From contig JAJTCO010000033.1 of assembly GCA_021323265.1 (NCBI GenBank), positions 23,930 through 87,929 of the forward strand: a stretch of DNA of 64,000 bases. The letters run 5' to 3'. This DNA comes from Pseudoduganella sp. (GTDB taxonomy: Bacteria; Pseudomonadota; Gammaproteobacteria; Burkholderiales; Burkholderiaceae_D). Made by a program: the position numbers and the translations under genes. Position 1 is the stretch's first letter. Each line of letters opens with the position of its first letter. The notes beneath the pieces are model-generated. The model saw only the letters and a list, made by a program, of their open reading frames with translations, had not been told where the DNA came from and made no database searches. This document shows positions 48,606 through 58,423 of this stretch, piece after piece.

Positions 48606-50720
48606 CTAGGCCGGCACCGCCTGGGCAGCCGTGTTCAGCTCGGCCAGCGTCTCGGCCAGTGCGGCCTCCAGCGCCGCCACCAGGGGCGCAGTGGCCTGCA
48701 GCTGGCCGCCATCGGCCAGGCGCTCGATGCGGCCGCACAATTCGCGCAGGGCGCCGGCGCCAAAATAGCCGGCGCCGCCCAGCAGGCTGTGCGCATTCAG
48801 GCTGACGGCCGCCGCATCGTCGTTGGCCAGTGCCTCCCGGATGGCGGCCAGCAGGCGCGGGCCTTCATGCTGGAAGGCGGCGCGCGCCGCCACGTAGGCT
48901 ATGTCGCGCCGCCGCGCCTTGTCGTCGGGCGCGAACATGGCGTCCAGTTCAGGCAAGGTCGGCCGGCCGCTGCGCGCCATCCGCTCCAGCTGGCGGCCAA
49001 TCTCGGCATGCAGGTTCTCTTCATTGATCGGCTTGGGCAGGAAGCCGTCGGCGCCGGCCGCCATGAAGCGCTGGCGTTCGTCGTCCGCCGCGTTGGCGGT
49101 AAGGGCCACCACCGGCACCGCGCGATTGCGCACGCCACCGCTGCCGGCGCGCAGCTGGCGCAGGGCCGCGATGCCGTCCATGCGCGGCATGCGGCTGTCC
49201 ATGATCACCAGGTCGAAGTCGCGCTGCGCCAGTTGCTCCAGCGCGGCCTGGCCGTCCTCGGCAATGGTGACGCGGTGGCCCATGTCGGCCAGCAGTTCGC
49301 GCAGGATGATCTGGTTGGTGCCGCCGTCTTCCGCGCACAGGATCTCCAGCCGCGCGGCATGCGGCGTGCGGCGCGCGATCGCGGGCTGCACCGCCTGCTG
49401 GCCTGGCTGCAAGGGCAGGAAGACCGTGAACTCGCTGCCGGCGCCCGGCGCGCTGCGCACGTCGATGGTGCCGCCCATGGCGTCCACGATGTTCTTGCAG
49501 ATCGCCAGCCCCAGGCCGGCGCCGCCGAACTTGCGGGAGGTGGCGGCGTTGGCCTGTTCGAATTTCTGGAACAGGCGGTCGAGTTCCTTGCTTTCGATGC
49601 CAATGCCGGTGTCCTGCACGCTCAACACGATGCCGCCGCCCGGCGCCGCCGCCGCCGTCAGCCGCACTTCGCCGCGTTCGGTGAACTTGACGCCGTTGCC
49701 GACCAGGTTCATGACCACCTGGCGCAGGCGCACCGGGTCGCCCTGCCACCATTGCGGCAAGTCGCGCGCCAGCTCGGCCACCAGGGAAATGCCCTTGGTC
49801 TCGGCGCGGTCCGCCAGCAGCAGCACGACGTCGTTGAGCAGGGCGGGCAGGTCGAAATCGATGCTTTCGAACGGCATCTTGCCCGCTTCCAGGCGCGAGT
49901 AGTCGAGGATGTCGTTGATGATGTGCAGCAGCCCCTCGGCATTGGCATGGCTGATGCGCAGCTTGTTGCGCGTGTCGGGCGCCAGGCTGGCATCCTTTTG
50001 CGCCAGGCGCAGCATGCCGATCACGCCGCCCAGGGGCGTGCGCACCTCGTGGCTGATCATGGCCAGGAATTCGCTCTTTTGTTCGTTGGACTCTTCCGCC
50101 GCCTTCTGGGCCGCGACCGACTCGCGCAGCGCCGATTCGCGCGCCTGCAGCAGGTCGATCTGCGACTCCAGGCCGTGCAGCAGGTAGGCGCAGGACACCA
50201 CCAGCAGCGATGCCACCAGCAGGAAATTGATGGACAGGATGGTCCAGTGCAGCAAGGGGCGCGAGGTATCGATCGGGGTCCCTTGCGCAATGCCGAAGAA
50301 ATAGCCGGCCACGAACAGGGTGGCGCTGCAGCCCAGGATGGCCAGTACCGCCGCGCGCCGGCCAATCAGGACCGTGCACAGGACCGGTACCGCCAGCAGG
50401 TAGATCTGCGTCATGGCGCCCAGCGTGTACAACAGCGCCACCGCGATCAGGTACAGCACGGCGATGAACAGCATGGCGCGGTAGCGGTAGGGCATGCTGC
50501 GGCGGAAGTGCAGGAACAGCACCGTACTCAAGGCCAGCAGGTCGACCGCCGCCAGTCCCCACAACTGCACCTGCACGGTGAGCCAGACGCTGGGGACAAT
50601 GACCAGCAGCCCCAGGCTGCAGGCGGCCGCGCACAAGCCGTTCAGCAGGCTGCGGCGCCAGGCGCTCAGATGCTTCGCGGGCGGCAGCGCGCCAAAGGGA
50701 GCAAGAAGGTTGTCAGGCAT
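48606..50720 (-). CDS. Hybrid sensor histidine kinase/response regulator with Hpt-like C-terminus
   Basis: Multi-TM N-terminus; FLAMISHEVRTPLGGVIGMLRLAQ; FGGAGLGLAICKNIVDAMGG; DLVIMDSRMPRMDGIAALRQL; C-terminal LNAHSLLGGAGYFGA. Confidence 0.93.
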   Translation of the reverse strand: MPDNLLAPFGALPPAKHLSAWRRSLLNGLCAAACSLGLLVIVPSVWLTVQVQLWGLAAVDLLALSTVLFLHFRRSMPYRYRAMLFIAVLYLIAVALLYTLGAMTQIYLLAVPVLCTVLIGRRAAVLAILGCSATLFVAGYFFGIAQGTPIDTSRPLLHWTILSINFLLVASLLVVSCAYLLHGLESQIDLLQARESALRESVAAQKAAEESNEQKSEFLAMISHEVRTPLGGVIGMLRLAQKDASLAPDTRNKLRISHANAEGLLHIINDILDYSRLEAGKMPFESIDFDLPALLNDVVLLLADRAETKGISLVAELARDLPQWWQGDPVRLRQVVMNLVGNGVKFTERGEVRLTAAAAPGGGIVLSVQDTGIGIESKELDRLFQKFEQANAATSRKFGGAGLGLAICKNIVDAMGGTIDVRSAPGAGSEFTVFLPLQPGQQAVQPAIARRTPHAARLEILCAEDGGTNQIILRELLADMGHRVTIAEDGQAALEQLAQRDFDLVIMDSRMPRMDGIAALRQLRAGSGGVRNRAVPVVALTANAADDERQRFMAAGADGFLPKPINEENLHAEIGRQLERMARSGRPTLPELDAMFAPDDKARRRDIAYVAARAAFQHEGPRLLAAIREALANDDAAAVSLNAHSLLGGAGYFGAGALRELCGRIERLADGGQLQATAPLVAALEAALAETLAELNTAAQAVPA

Positions 50721-50777
50721 GCAATGAAAGTTAACCAGCCAAACGCTGATTCTAGCATTGCCTGATCGCTCATTTCT

Positions 50778-50969
50778 TTACATATTCACGCGCAGTTCGA
50801 CCCCTACCTGGCGCGGCCGGTTGACCGACGCGTACGGGGTGCCCAGCACGCTGGCCGAGGTGTTGCCGATGCCCGTCACGTAGCGCTTGTCGAACAAGTT
50901 GTTCACATACAACGCCGCCGCATGCAGCCAGTTGTTCGGCGTGTTGCCGCCAGCTTTCCACGCCAACAA
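50778..50969 (-). pseudogene. TonB-dependent receptor C-terminal remnant
   Basis: NNWLHAAALYVNNLFDKRYVTGIGNTSASVLGTPYASVNRPRQVGVELRVNM* matches the conserved TBDR C-terminus; rest of receptor absent, next gene abuts directly. Confidence 0.75.
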
Positions 50970-50972
50970 TAC

Positions 50973-51722
50973 TCATTCGCCGGCCAGGTACTTCTGATAA
51001 ATGGCCTGGAAGCGGCCGTTCTCCTTCAAGTGCCGCAAGCCGGCATTGAAGTCGTCGCGAATGGCGGGGTCGCGGAACACTGGACGGTAATCCATTGGAT
51101 TGAGCTTGACGAATGCGTGCTCGGTGATTGGTTTGGGCTTGAATGATTTGTTCAGTTTCAGCTGAAGGGTAAAGTACTTGAAGATGTTGCGGTCGCTCAG
51201 CACCACGTCATAGCGGCCACGATCCAGTGTCAATACCTGCAGCGCCTGGTCGTTCTGTTCGTAATAGCGGCCCTCCTTGCGTACCGCATCGAGCCATGCG
51301 GGGTAGCGTTTGGCCGCGCCGACGAAGGAAATCACGGTCAGCCCATGCAAATCCTCCGGCCTGGTGATGTTCAGCTTGCGCTCTTTCAGCGTGATGAAAA
51401 CGTTGTCGTAGAAGACGGCGGGGTTGCCGTAATAGGCGCCCCAGGCCGACATGTCTTCGCCCAGGTCGGTCATGGCGGCTTCGACTTCCCCCGCTTTGAA
51501 CGCGACGGGTACCCGGGCAAAGGAGTAGTAGCGCGGTTTCAGCACATGGCCACGGTAGGCCAGCGCTTCCCGCATCACTTCCAGCTCAATGCCGGAATCG
51601 GTTTCCGGAAAACAGAAGGGCGGGATTTTTTCACCGAAAGCCATGGTGACTTCGGCTGCCAGTGCGGCCTGCGCCAGCAAGGCCAGCGCGGCGGCGAGTG
51701 TGAGTTGTGCGGCCCGGCTCAT
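50973..51722 (-). CDS. Periplasmic substrate-binding (SBP_bac_3-like) protein
   Basis: Signal peptide; FGEKIPPFCFPETDSGIELEVMREALAYRGHVLKPRYYSFARVPVAFKAGEVEAAMTDLGED...RYDVVLSDRNIFKYF. Confidence 0.82.
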   Translation of the reverse strand: MSRAAQLTLAAALALLAQAALAAEVTMAFGEKIPPFCFPETDSGIELEVMREALAYRGHVLKPRYYSFARVPVAFKAGEVEAAMTDLGEDMSAWGAYYGNPAVFYDNVFITLKERKLNITRPEDLHGLTVISFVGAAKRYPAWLDAVRKEGRYYEQNDQALQVLTLDRGRYDVVLSDRNIFKYFTLQLKLNKSFKPKPITEHAFVKLNPMDYRPVFRDPAIRDDFNAGLRHLKENGRFQAIYQKYLAGE

Positions 51723-51730
51723 GGTTTGCC

Positions 51731-52714
51731 TCAGAATTGGTGGCGCATCCCGCAGGCAAACAGGCGGCGGTCGCCGCCCGGCACGCTGGCCTGGTAGCGG
51801 GCCAGCGCATCGTTGCGCAGGTCGGAAGCGATGAAGTACGTGTTGGTGCGTTTCGACAGGGGGTAGTAAAAGCCCAGCGCCAGTTGCTGTGCGTCGGCGT
51901 TGGCCAGCAGGCGGTCCTGCTTGCGCACGTAAGTGGCGGCCAGGGTGGTGACGCCCAGCGGTACGCTGACCCCCAGCAAGTAGTCGTAGGTATCGAGCGT
52001 GCCATCGTTGCGGTTGCGCGCCAGCAGCAGCCAGGCGCGCAGCTTGCCGAGATCGTAGTTGCCGCCGGCCAGTACGCTGCGTACCAGTTGGCGGCCCTGG
52101 CCGTCGTTGGTCTGGTGGTAGGCCAGCACGGTGTTCAGCGGGCCGGCGGCATAGCCGGCGTCCATGCTGAGCTGGCGCTTGGCGCGCTGGCCGACGCCAG
52201 ACTCGCCGAAGCCGTATGCCAGGTCGGCGTAAAAGCCGCCCCAAGAGGGCGGCAGCGAGTACTTGATGGTGTTGTCCATGCGTACGCCGGAATCCTGGAA
52301 CAGGCGCGTGGCCTCGCCCGGGCCCTTGGCATCGAATGGGTCATTGGTAGCGATGGCGCCGAAGTAGGGTGTGAACATGCGCCCCATCCTGACGGCGCCG
52401 AGTGGCCCGGACAGACCGACCCAGACTTGGCTGCCGAATACCTTGCTGCCGAAGGACGGCGTGCCGGTGTCGGCCTCGATCTGGGATTCGATGACAAAGC
52501 TGGCGGCCATGCCGTCCCCCAGGTCTTCGTAGCCCCGGAAGCCGAGGCGCGAAGCGGTCTGCAGGCCGCTGTCCACCTTCATAGTGGTAACGCCGGAGTC
52601 AGTGTCGCGCACCACAGCCAGATCGGCCACGCCGTACACCGTTACGCCATGCTGAGCCTGGGCAGCCGGTGCGCAGGCGGCGAGTGCCAACAGGGTCAAA
52701 CAAAGCCGTTTCAT
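51731..52714 (-). CDS. Gram-negative porin
   Basis: MKRLCLTLLALAACAPAAQAQHGVTVYGVADLAVVRD...SRLGFRGYEDLGDGMAASFVIESQIEADTG...MRHQF (terminal Phe). Confidence 0.93.
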   Translation of the reverse strand: MKRLCLTLLALAACAPAAQAQHGVTVYGVADLAVVRDTDSGVTTMKVDSGLQTASRLGFRGYEDLGDGMAASFVIESQIEADTGTPSFGSKVFGSQVWVGLSGPLGAVRMGRMFTPYFGAIATNDPFDAKGPGEATRLFQDSGVRMDNTIKYSLPPSWGGFYADLAYGFGESGVGQRAKRQLSMDAGYAAGPLNTVLAYHQTNDGQGRQLVRSVLAGGNYDLGKLRAWLLLARNRNDGTLDTYDYLLGVSVPLGVTTLAATYVRKQDRLLANADAQQLALGFYYPLSKRTNTYFIASDLRNDALARYQASVPGGDRRLFACGMRHQF

Positions 52715-52861
52715 GAGTACCACCTCTTTCCGGGGGGTAAATTTATGTTTTACGCCTGAGCGCGCGGCGACGCAATGCCTGAGTGCGCAAGTGTCCTGCA
52801 TTCGCGACAGGGGGCGAGTGGCAGAATTGCTGGCTTTCATGGTTTTGGCTATGCTGGTCCG

Positions 52862-53647
52862 ATGCGCATCCGCCTGATCATTTGCCTTGCCTTGTCGTTG
52901 AGCTGTGTGTCGGCGTGGGCGCAGCGTTGCGATGCGGGGCATGGGCGCCGCTTCAGCATCGGCGTGGAAAAGCTGCAGTACCTGCCGCTGCATACGGTAG
53001 ACGGCAATAACCGCTATGGCGGCTATGCGCGCGAAGTGCTGGATGCCTTCGCGACCCAGCATGGCTATACCTTCGAGTATGTGCCCTTGCCGATCAACCG
53101 CCTGTACAGCCGTTTCCTGACCGAACGCTCGCTGGACTTCAAATATCCCGACAACCCCAAATGGCGCGAGGACTTGCGCGGCGGGCTGCCGCTGGTGTAC
53201 AGCGAGGTCGTGGTGTCAACCGAGGAAGGCGCGATGGTGCGGCCGGACCAGCGCGGCAGGCCGCTGGCGGCGCTACGCACGCTGGGAACGGTGTTAGGCT
53301 TCACGCCTTGGCCCTATCGGGCGGCGATCGAGAGCCGTGCGCTGGAACTGACTACGTCGAACAGCACCGACAGCCTGCTGCGCCTGGGCCTGGCCGGCCA
53401 CCTGGATGCGGTCTACGTCAACGTGGATGTCGCCAACTACATGCTGGCCGGCGAACTGAAGGCGGCCGGCGGCCTGGTGTTCGACCCCACATTGCCGCAC
53501 GCGCGCTCGGACTTCCGCCTGTCGACTTTGCGCTGCAAGGCGGTGGTCGAGCAATTCAACCGCTTCCTGCAGCGCGAGCAGGCCATGCTGCAGCGCTTGC
53601 GCGCCGGCTACCGCATTGGCGCATCCCTCGCTAACGGCGGGAAATGA
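52862..53647 (+). CDS. Periplasmic substrate-binding family 3-like protein
   Basis: Signal peptide MRIRLIICLALSLSCVSAWAQ; YGGYAREVLDAFATQHGYTFEYVPLPINRLYSRFLTERSLDFKYPDNP. Confidence 0.78.
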   Translation: MRIRLIICLALSLSCVSAWAQRCDAGHGRRFSIGVEKLQYLPLHTVDGNNRYGGYAREVLDAFATQHGYTFEYVPLPINRLYSRFLTERSLDFKYPDNPKWREDLRGGLPLVYSEVVVSTEEGAMVRPDQRGRPLAALRTLGTVLGFTPWPYRAAIESRALELTTSNSTDSLLRLGLAGHLDAVYVNVDVANYMLAGELKAAGGLVFDPTLPHARSDFRLSTLRCKAVVEQFNRFLQREQAMLQRLRAGYRIGASLANGGK

Positions 53648-54005
53648 GCATGCCGACAATGACGCCGATGGCAGCGCCGGCGGCGACCGCCTTCCACGGA
53701 TGGTCGTGCACATAGTGGTCGGTGGCCTGGGCCGCGATCTTGCCGCGGGCCAGCATGCTGTCTTCCAGCTTCAGCAAGTCGCGCTTGGCCGTGCGCAGCG
53801 TGTCCTCGAACTTGGCCTTGACCATGCCCAGGTCCTCGGAATTGGCGCTGGCCGCATTGCGCAGCCAGGTTTCCGCATCCTGCACGGCCCGCTTGAGGTC
53901 GCCCATCAGTCGTTCACGGGCTTCGGTGGTTTCGTTGTGGCTATGGCTCTTGCCGTTGGCAACGCCGCCGCCATTGGGTTTCGCGGCTTGTGGTGTCTGG
54001 TCCAT
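53631..54005 (-). CDS. DUF883/ElaB-YqjD family protein
   Basis: C-terminal ATDHYVHDHPWKAVAAGAAIGVIVGMLISRR; helical amphipathic N-terminal part. Confidence 0.9.
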   Translation of the reverse strand: MDQTPQAAKPNGGGVANGKSHSHNETTEARERLMGDLKRAVQDAETWLRNAASANSEDLGMVKAKFEDTLRTAKRDLLKLEDSMLARGKIAAQATDHYVHDHPWKAVAAGAAIGVIVGMLISRR

Positions 54006-54052
54006 GATCGCTCCGTCTCAGTGAACAGCACTCGGAAAAACTTCAGTATAGG

Positions 54053-54928
54053 TCAGCGCAACGCATAGTCGAGCGCAATGCCGGCAAAGACAGCCGCGCC
54101 CAGGTAGTTATTGTGACGGAAGGCCGCAAAGCACGGCGCACGTTCACGGCCGCATATCAGGAAGTAGTGGTAGACGGCGCAGCCGGCCGCGACAGCCAGC
54201 CCCAGGTGGTAGGGCCAGCCCAGCGCGAAGTGGCGGCCGACCGCCAGCAGGATCGCCAGGTGCACGCCGTAGCACAGCATGATGGCGGCCACGTCGAAGC
54301 GGCCGAACGTGATGGCGGAGGTCTTGATGCCGATCTTCAGGTCGTCGTCGCGGTCCACCATGGCGTATTCGGTGTCGTAGGCCACGGCCCAGAACACATT
54401 GCCCACCAGGAGCAGCCAGGCCACCGGCGGCACCGTGTGCTGCACGGCAGCGAAGGCCATCGGCATGCCGAAACCGAACGCGATGCCGAGATAGGCTTGC
54501 GGAATGGCGAAGAAGCGCTTGAAGTAGGGGTAGCTGGCGGCGATGAGCAGGGCGGCCACGCTCAGCTGCTTGACCAGGGCGTTGAGCGGCTGGATCAGCA
54601 GGAAGGCCAGCAGCGCGAGCGCGGCGGCGATGGCCAGCGCTTCCTTGCCGCTGACGCGCCCGCTGGTGATGGGCCGTTCGGCCGTGCGTTTGACGTGCCG
54701 GTCGAAGTCCTGGTCCGCGTAATCGTTGACGGCGCAGCCGGCCGAGCGCATGAGGAAGGTGCCGAGGCAGAAGATCAGCAGCAGGTGCCAGTCGGGCACG
54801 CCGCCCGCGGCCAGCCACAGGGCCGAGAGGGTGGGCCATAGCAGCAGGACGGTGCCGATCGGCTTGTCCAGGCGCACCAGGCGGAAGTAGAGTTCGAGTT
54901 TGCTGAGGGGTGGGGTGGTCGCTTGCAT
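54053..54928 (-). CDS. ubiA: 4-hydroxybenzoate octaprenyltransferase
   Basis: [79 protein letters not shown]. Confidence 0.96.
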   Translation of the reverse strand: MQATTPPLSKLELYFRLVRLDKPIGTVLLLWPTLSALWLAAGGVPDWHLLLIFCLGTFLMRSAGCAVNDYADQDFDRHVKRTAERPITSGRVSGKEALAIAAALALLAFLLIQPLNALVKQLSVAALLIAASYPYFKRFFAIPQAYLGIAFGFGMPMAFAAVQHTVPPVAWLLLVGNVFWAVAYDTEYAMVDRDDDLKIGIKTSAITFGRFDVAAIMLCYGVHLAILLAVGRHFALGWPYHLGLAVAAGCAVYHYFLICGRERAPCFAAFRHNNYLGAAVFAGIALDYALR

Positions 54929-54937
54929 CCCCCTATT

Positions 54938-55876
54938 TTACTCCGCGGACCCGTTCAGCATGCGGACGCCGGGCAGCTGGCAATCGCCCACGGCAGCCAC
55001 GATGGCGTCGATCGCCGCCTTGCGCGTGAAGCTCTTGCGCCAGACGATGACCACGCGCCGGTTCGGCTCGGGATGGTCGAAGTAGCGGAACGCCAGCATG
55101 CCGTCGCGCCCTTCCATGTCCGGCACCGAGGCGCGCGGCAGCACGGTCAGGCCGATGCCGCTGGCCACCATGTGGCGGATGGTTTCCAGCGACGAGCCTT
55201 CGAAGGTGCGCTGCATGCCGTTGCCGGGCGAGGAGAAGCGCGCCATTTCCGGGCACACTTCCAGCACCTGGTCGCGGAAGCAGTGGCCGTTGCCCAGCAG
55301 GAGCATGGTTTCCGTCTTCAGCAGTTCCGCCGGTACGCTGGGGCGACTGGCCCAGGGGTGGCTTTTCGGCATGGCCACCACGAAGGGTTCGTCGTACAGC
55401 GGCTGCACCGCCATGCCGTGCTCGGGCAGGGGCAGCGCCATGATGGCGGCGTCCAGCTCGCCCTGGCGCAGCATTTCCAGCAGCTTGACGGTGAAGTTCT
55501 CCTGCAGGATCAAGGGCATTTGCGGCGTGGTCTCGATCATCCGCTTGACCAGCGGCGGCAGCAGGTAGGGGCCGATGGTGTAAATGACGCCCAGGCGCAA
55601 CGGCCCGGCCAGCGGGTCCTTGTTCTGCTTGGCCAATTCCTTGATGGCCGCCGTCTGCTCCAGCACCCGCTCCGCCTGGGCCACGATCTGGGCCCCGAGC
55701 GGGGTGACGGAGATTTCCGCTCCGCCGCGCTCGAACAGGACGACGCCGAGCTCGTCTTCCAGCTTCTTGATGGCCACCGACAGCGTGGGCTGGGCAACAA
55801 AACACGCTTCGGCCGCATGGCCGAAGTGTTTCGCTCTAGCAACAGCTACGATATATTTAAGCTCGGTCAGTGTCAT
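54938..55876 (-). CDS. oxyR: LysR family H2O2-responsive regulator OxyR
   Basis: MTLTELKYIVAVARAKHFGHAAEACFVAQPTLSVAIKKLEDELGVVLFERG; redox Cys region GNGHCFRDQVLEVCPE. Confidence 0.92.
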   Translation of the reverse strand: MTLTELKYIVAVARAKHFGHAAEACFVAQPTLSVAIKKLEDELGVVLFERGGAEISVTPLGAQIVAQAERVLEQTAAIKELAKQNKDPLAGPLRLGVIYTIGPYLLPPLVKRMIETTPQMPLILQENFTVKLLEMLRQGELDAAIMALPLPEHGMAVQPLYDEPFVVAMPKSHPWASRPSVPAELLKTETMLLLGNGHCFRDQVLEVCPEMARFSSPGNGMQRTFEGSSLETIRHMVASGIGLTVLPRASVPDMEGRDGMLAFRYFDHPEPNRRVVIVWRKSFTRKAAIDAIVAAVGDCQLPGVRMLNGSAE

Positions 55877-55970
55877 GAATCCATTTGAACACAGGTGAAT
55901 GCCTTGTTGCAATGCCGTGCACGGCAGGGCGCTGGCTATAATGACCGGCAACCCACTCAGCGAGGCAACC

Positions 55971-57161
55971 ATGTCTTCCACACTTGGCCACGAAGAAGCC
56001 CAGGCGTACATCCACAAACTGCTGGCCGCCATGCACCAGGTCGGCGGCTCCGACCTGTTCATTTCAGCTGATTTTCCGCCCAGCATCAAGTCGCAAGGGT
56101 CGATGCGCGCCCTGAGCCAGCAGCGCCTGACGCCCGACGTCACGCGTGCCCTGGCCTACGCCATCATGAACGACAAGCAGCGGCGCGAGTTCGAAAGCGA
56201 GCTCGAATGCAACTTCGCCATTTCGCTGCCCAATGTGTGCCGCTTCCGCGTCAACGTCTTCGTGCAGCAGCAGGCGGTGGGCATGGTGATCCGCACCATC
56301 GCCTCCGAAATCCCGAATTTCCAGAAGCTCGACCTGCCGGAAGTGCTGAAGGAAGTGGTGATGACCAAGCGCGGCCTGGTGCTGGTGGTGGGCGGCACGG
56401 GCTCGGGCAAGTCGACCACGCTGGCGGCCATGATCGATTACCGCAACCAGCATTCTGCCGGCCACATCATCACGGTGGAAGACCCGGTCGAATACGTGCA
56501 CAAGAACAAGAGCTGCCTGATCACGCACCGCGAAGTGGGCGTGGACACCCTGTCCTGGCACCATGCGCTGAAAAACACGCTGCGCCAGGCGCCGGACGTG
56601 ATCCTGATCGGCGAGATCCGCGACACGGAAACCATGGAGCACGCGATCGCCTTCGCCGAGACCGGCCACCTGTGTCTGGGCACCTTGCACGCGAACAATG
56701 CGAACCAGACCATGGACCGCATCATCAACTTCTTCCCCGAGGAGCGCCGCAACCAGCTGCTGATGGATCTGTCGTCCAACCTGCGCGCCATCGTCTCGCA
56801 GCGCCTGATCCGCACGGAGGACGGCCAGGGACGCAAGGCGGCCATCGAAATCCTGCTCAACACGCCGACCATCGCCGAGATGATCTTCAAGGGCAATTTC
56901 CACTCGATCAAGGAAATCATGGCCAAGTCGCGCGAACTGGGCATGTGCACCTTCGACCAGGCCCTGTTCGAACTCTATAATAAAGGCTATATCGGCTACG
57001 AAGAGGCCTTGCGCAACGCCGATTCAACCAATGGCCTGCGCCTGCAGATCAAGCTGCACGGCAATCGCCCGCCGCCCGATGGCACGGCGGCGGCGGCGCC
57101 GGCGGCGGCCGGCGGCTTGAGCATGCAGATGGATGAAGAAGAGGAAGAAGAAGGCGAATGA
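55971..57161 (+). CDS. Third PilT/PilU-family ATPase paralog with acidic C-terminal tail
   Basis: VVGGTGSGKSTTLAAMIDYRNQHSAGHIITVEDPVEYVHKNKSCLITHREVGVDTLSW; C-terminal MDEEEEEEGE. Confidence 0.92.
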   Translation: MSSTLGHEEAQAYIHKLLAAMHQVGGSDLFISADFPPSIKSQGSMRALSQQRLTPDVTRALAYAIMNDKQRREFESELECNFAISLPNVCRFRVNVFVQQQAVGMVIRTIASEIPNFQKLDLPEVLKEVVMTKRGLVLVVGGTGSGKSTTLAAMIDYRNQHSAGHIITVEDPVEYVHKNKSCLITHREVGVDTLSWHHALKNTLRQAPDVILIGEIRDTETMEHAIAFAETGHLCLGTLHANNANQTMDRIINFFPEERRNQLLMDLSSNLRAIVSQRLIRTEDGQGRKAAIEILLNTPTIAEMIFKGNFHSIKEIMAKSRELGMCTFDQALFELYNKGYIGYEEALRNADSTNGLRLQIKLHGNRPPPDGTAAAAPAAAGGLSMQMDEEEEEEGE

Positions 57162-57640
57162 TCGATTTTGAAAAGAAGATATGCACGCGCGCCGACCTGA
57201 CAGCGCGGGTGGCGGCCTTGCCCAAGCCGGTGGTGATGACCAATGGCGTGTTCGACATCCTGCACCGCGGCCACGTGACCTACCTGGCGCAGGCGCGCTC
57301 GCTGGGCGCCTCGCTGGTGGTGGCGGCCAATACGGATGCCTCCGTCAAGCGCCTGGGCAAGGGCGACGACCGCCCCCTGAACAATTGCGAGGACCGCATG
57401 GCGTTGCTGGCGGCGCTGGAATCGGTGAGCCTGGTGGTGCCGTTCGACGAGGATACGGCGCTGGAGGCGGTGCTGCAGGCACGCCCGGAAATCTACGCCA
57501 AGGGCGGCGACTACGATATGACTGCCATCCCGGAAGGGCAGGCGGTGCTGGCTTACGGCGGCAAGGCGGTGGCCATCGATTTCGAGCACGACCGCTCGAC
57601 CACCAAGCTGCTGGCCAAGGTGCGCATGTTTGGACAATAG
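57158..57640 (+). CDS. rfaE2: D-glycero-beta-D-manno-heptose 1-phosphate adenylyltransferase
   Basis: VVMTNGVFDILHRGHVTYLAQARSLGASLVVAANTDASVKRLGKGDDRPLN; YAKGGDYD. Confidence 0.95.
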   Translation: MIDFEKKICTRADLTARVAALPKPVVMTNGVFDILHRGHVTYLAQARSLGASLVVAANTDASVKRLGKGDDRPLNNCEDRMALLAALESVSLVVPFDEDTALEAVLQARPEIYAKGGDYDMTAIPEGQAVLAYGGKAVAIDFEHDRSTTKLLAKVRMFGQ

Positions 57641-57649
57641 GAGGCTGTC

Positions 57650-57904
57650 ATGGCGTTTGGTGTGCTGCTGACCGACGAGGGCGTGGCGGAACTTGGCGCC
57701 GCGCTGAAGGATTACCTGGCCGACGGCCCGACCGGCAAGTTCCTGCCCTGCAAGGAGGCCAGTCCCGACCGCAGCTTCTTCCACCTGGTGTCCGAAGCGC
57801 GCAACGCCGAGGGCACGGCAGTGGAGGTGGAGTTGTACATTCCCAACCGCTACATCAAGCTGGTGATGTCCGGCCTGGAACGCAAGCACATCGGCTTCCT
57901 TTAA
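57650..57904 (+). CDS. Small conserved hypothetical protein
   Basis: MAFGVLLTDEGVAELGAALKDYLADGPTGKFLPCKEASPDRSFFHLVSEARNAEGTAVEVELYIPNRYIKLVMSGLERKHIGFL, RBS upstream. Confidence 0.75.
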   Translation: MAFGVLLTDEGVAELGAALKDYLADGPTGKFLPCKEASPDRSFFHLVSEARNAEGTAVEVELYIPNRYIKLVMSGLERKHIGFL

Positions 57905-58359
57905 TGCTGCAGGATGGTGATCTTGCCATCCGCTTCCAGGAAGGCGTACTTCATGCGCTCCTGCGGGCAGTCGGCCTCGCGCAATGATTGTTGGAGATCG
58001 CTTTCCGCCACGTGATTGCGGCGCAAGGCTTCGCGGAAGAACTTGCCGTCGCGCCCCAGCAGCACGGCACTGCCCTCCACCAGGTCGGCAGCCTTGCGGC
58101 TGCGGGCGGTCACGGAAGCGATGGCGACGTTCAGGGCCACCAGCGTGACCACCAGGATCAAGCCGCCCGCCACCGATTCGTCGCCGCCCGTCAGGCCCGG
58201 CGACACGGATTCACTGAGCAGCATCACCACCAGCAAGTCGAACGGCGTGAACTGCCCCACGGTGCGTTTGCCGCTCAGGCGCATCATCAGCAGCAGCGCG
58301 CAATAGATCAGCACGCCGCGGACCATGTATTCCCACCAGGGAAGGCTGAGGTCGAACAT
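57901..58359 (-). CDS. DUF421/YetF domain membrane protein
   Basis: LMMRLSGKRTVGQFTPFDLLVVMLLSESVSPGLTGGDESV; soluble YetF-like C-terminus. Confidence 0.9.
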   Translation of the reverse strand: MFDLSLPWWEYMVRGVLIYCALLLMMRLSGKRTVGQFTPFDLLVVMLLSESVSPGLTGGDESVAGGLILVVTLVALNVAIASVTARSRKAADLVEGSAVLLGRDGKFFREALRRNHVAESDLQQSLREADCPQERMKYAFLEADGKITILQH

Positions 58360-58423
58360 TGCGGACTCCTTCCAAGCGGGTTATACGCTACTTCAAGCGC
58401 GCCCGTCCACACGCTTCCGCCAG

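Noticed and set aside
48789-50765. 658-aa plus-strand ORF over the hybrid kinase at 48606-50720
   Set aside because: Antisense artefact.
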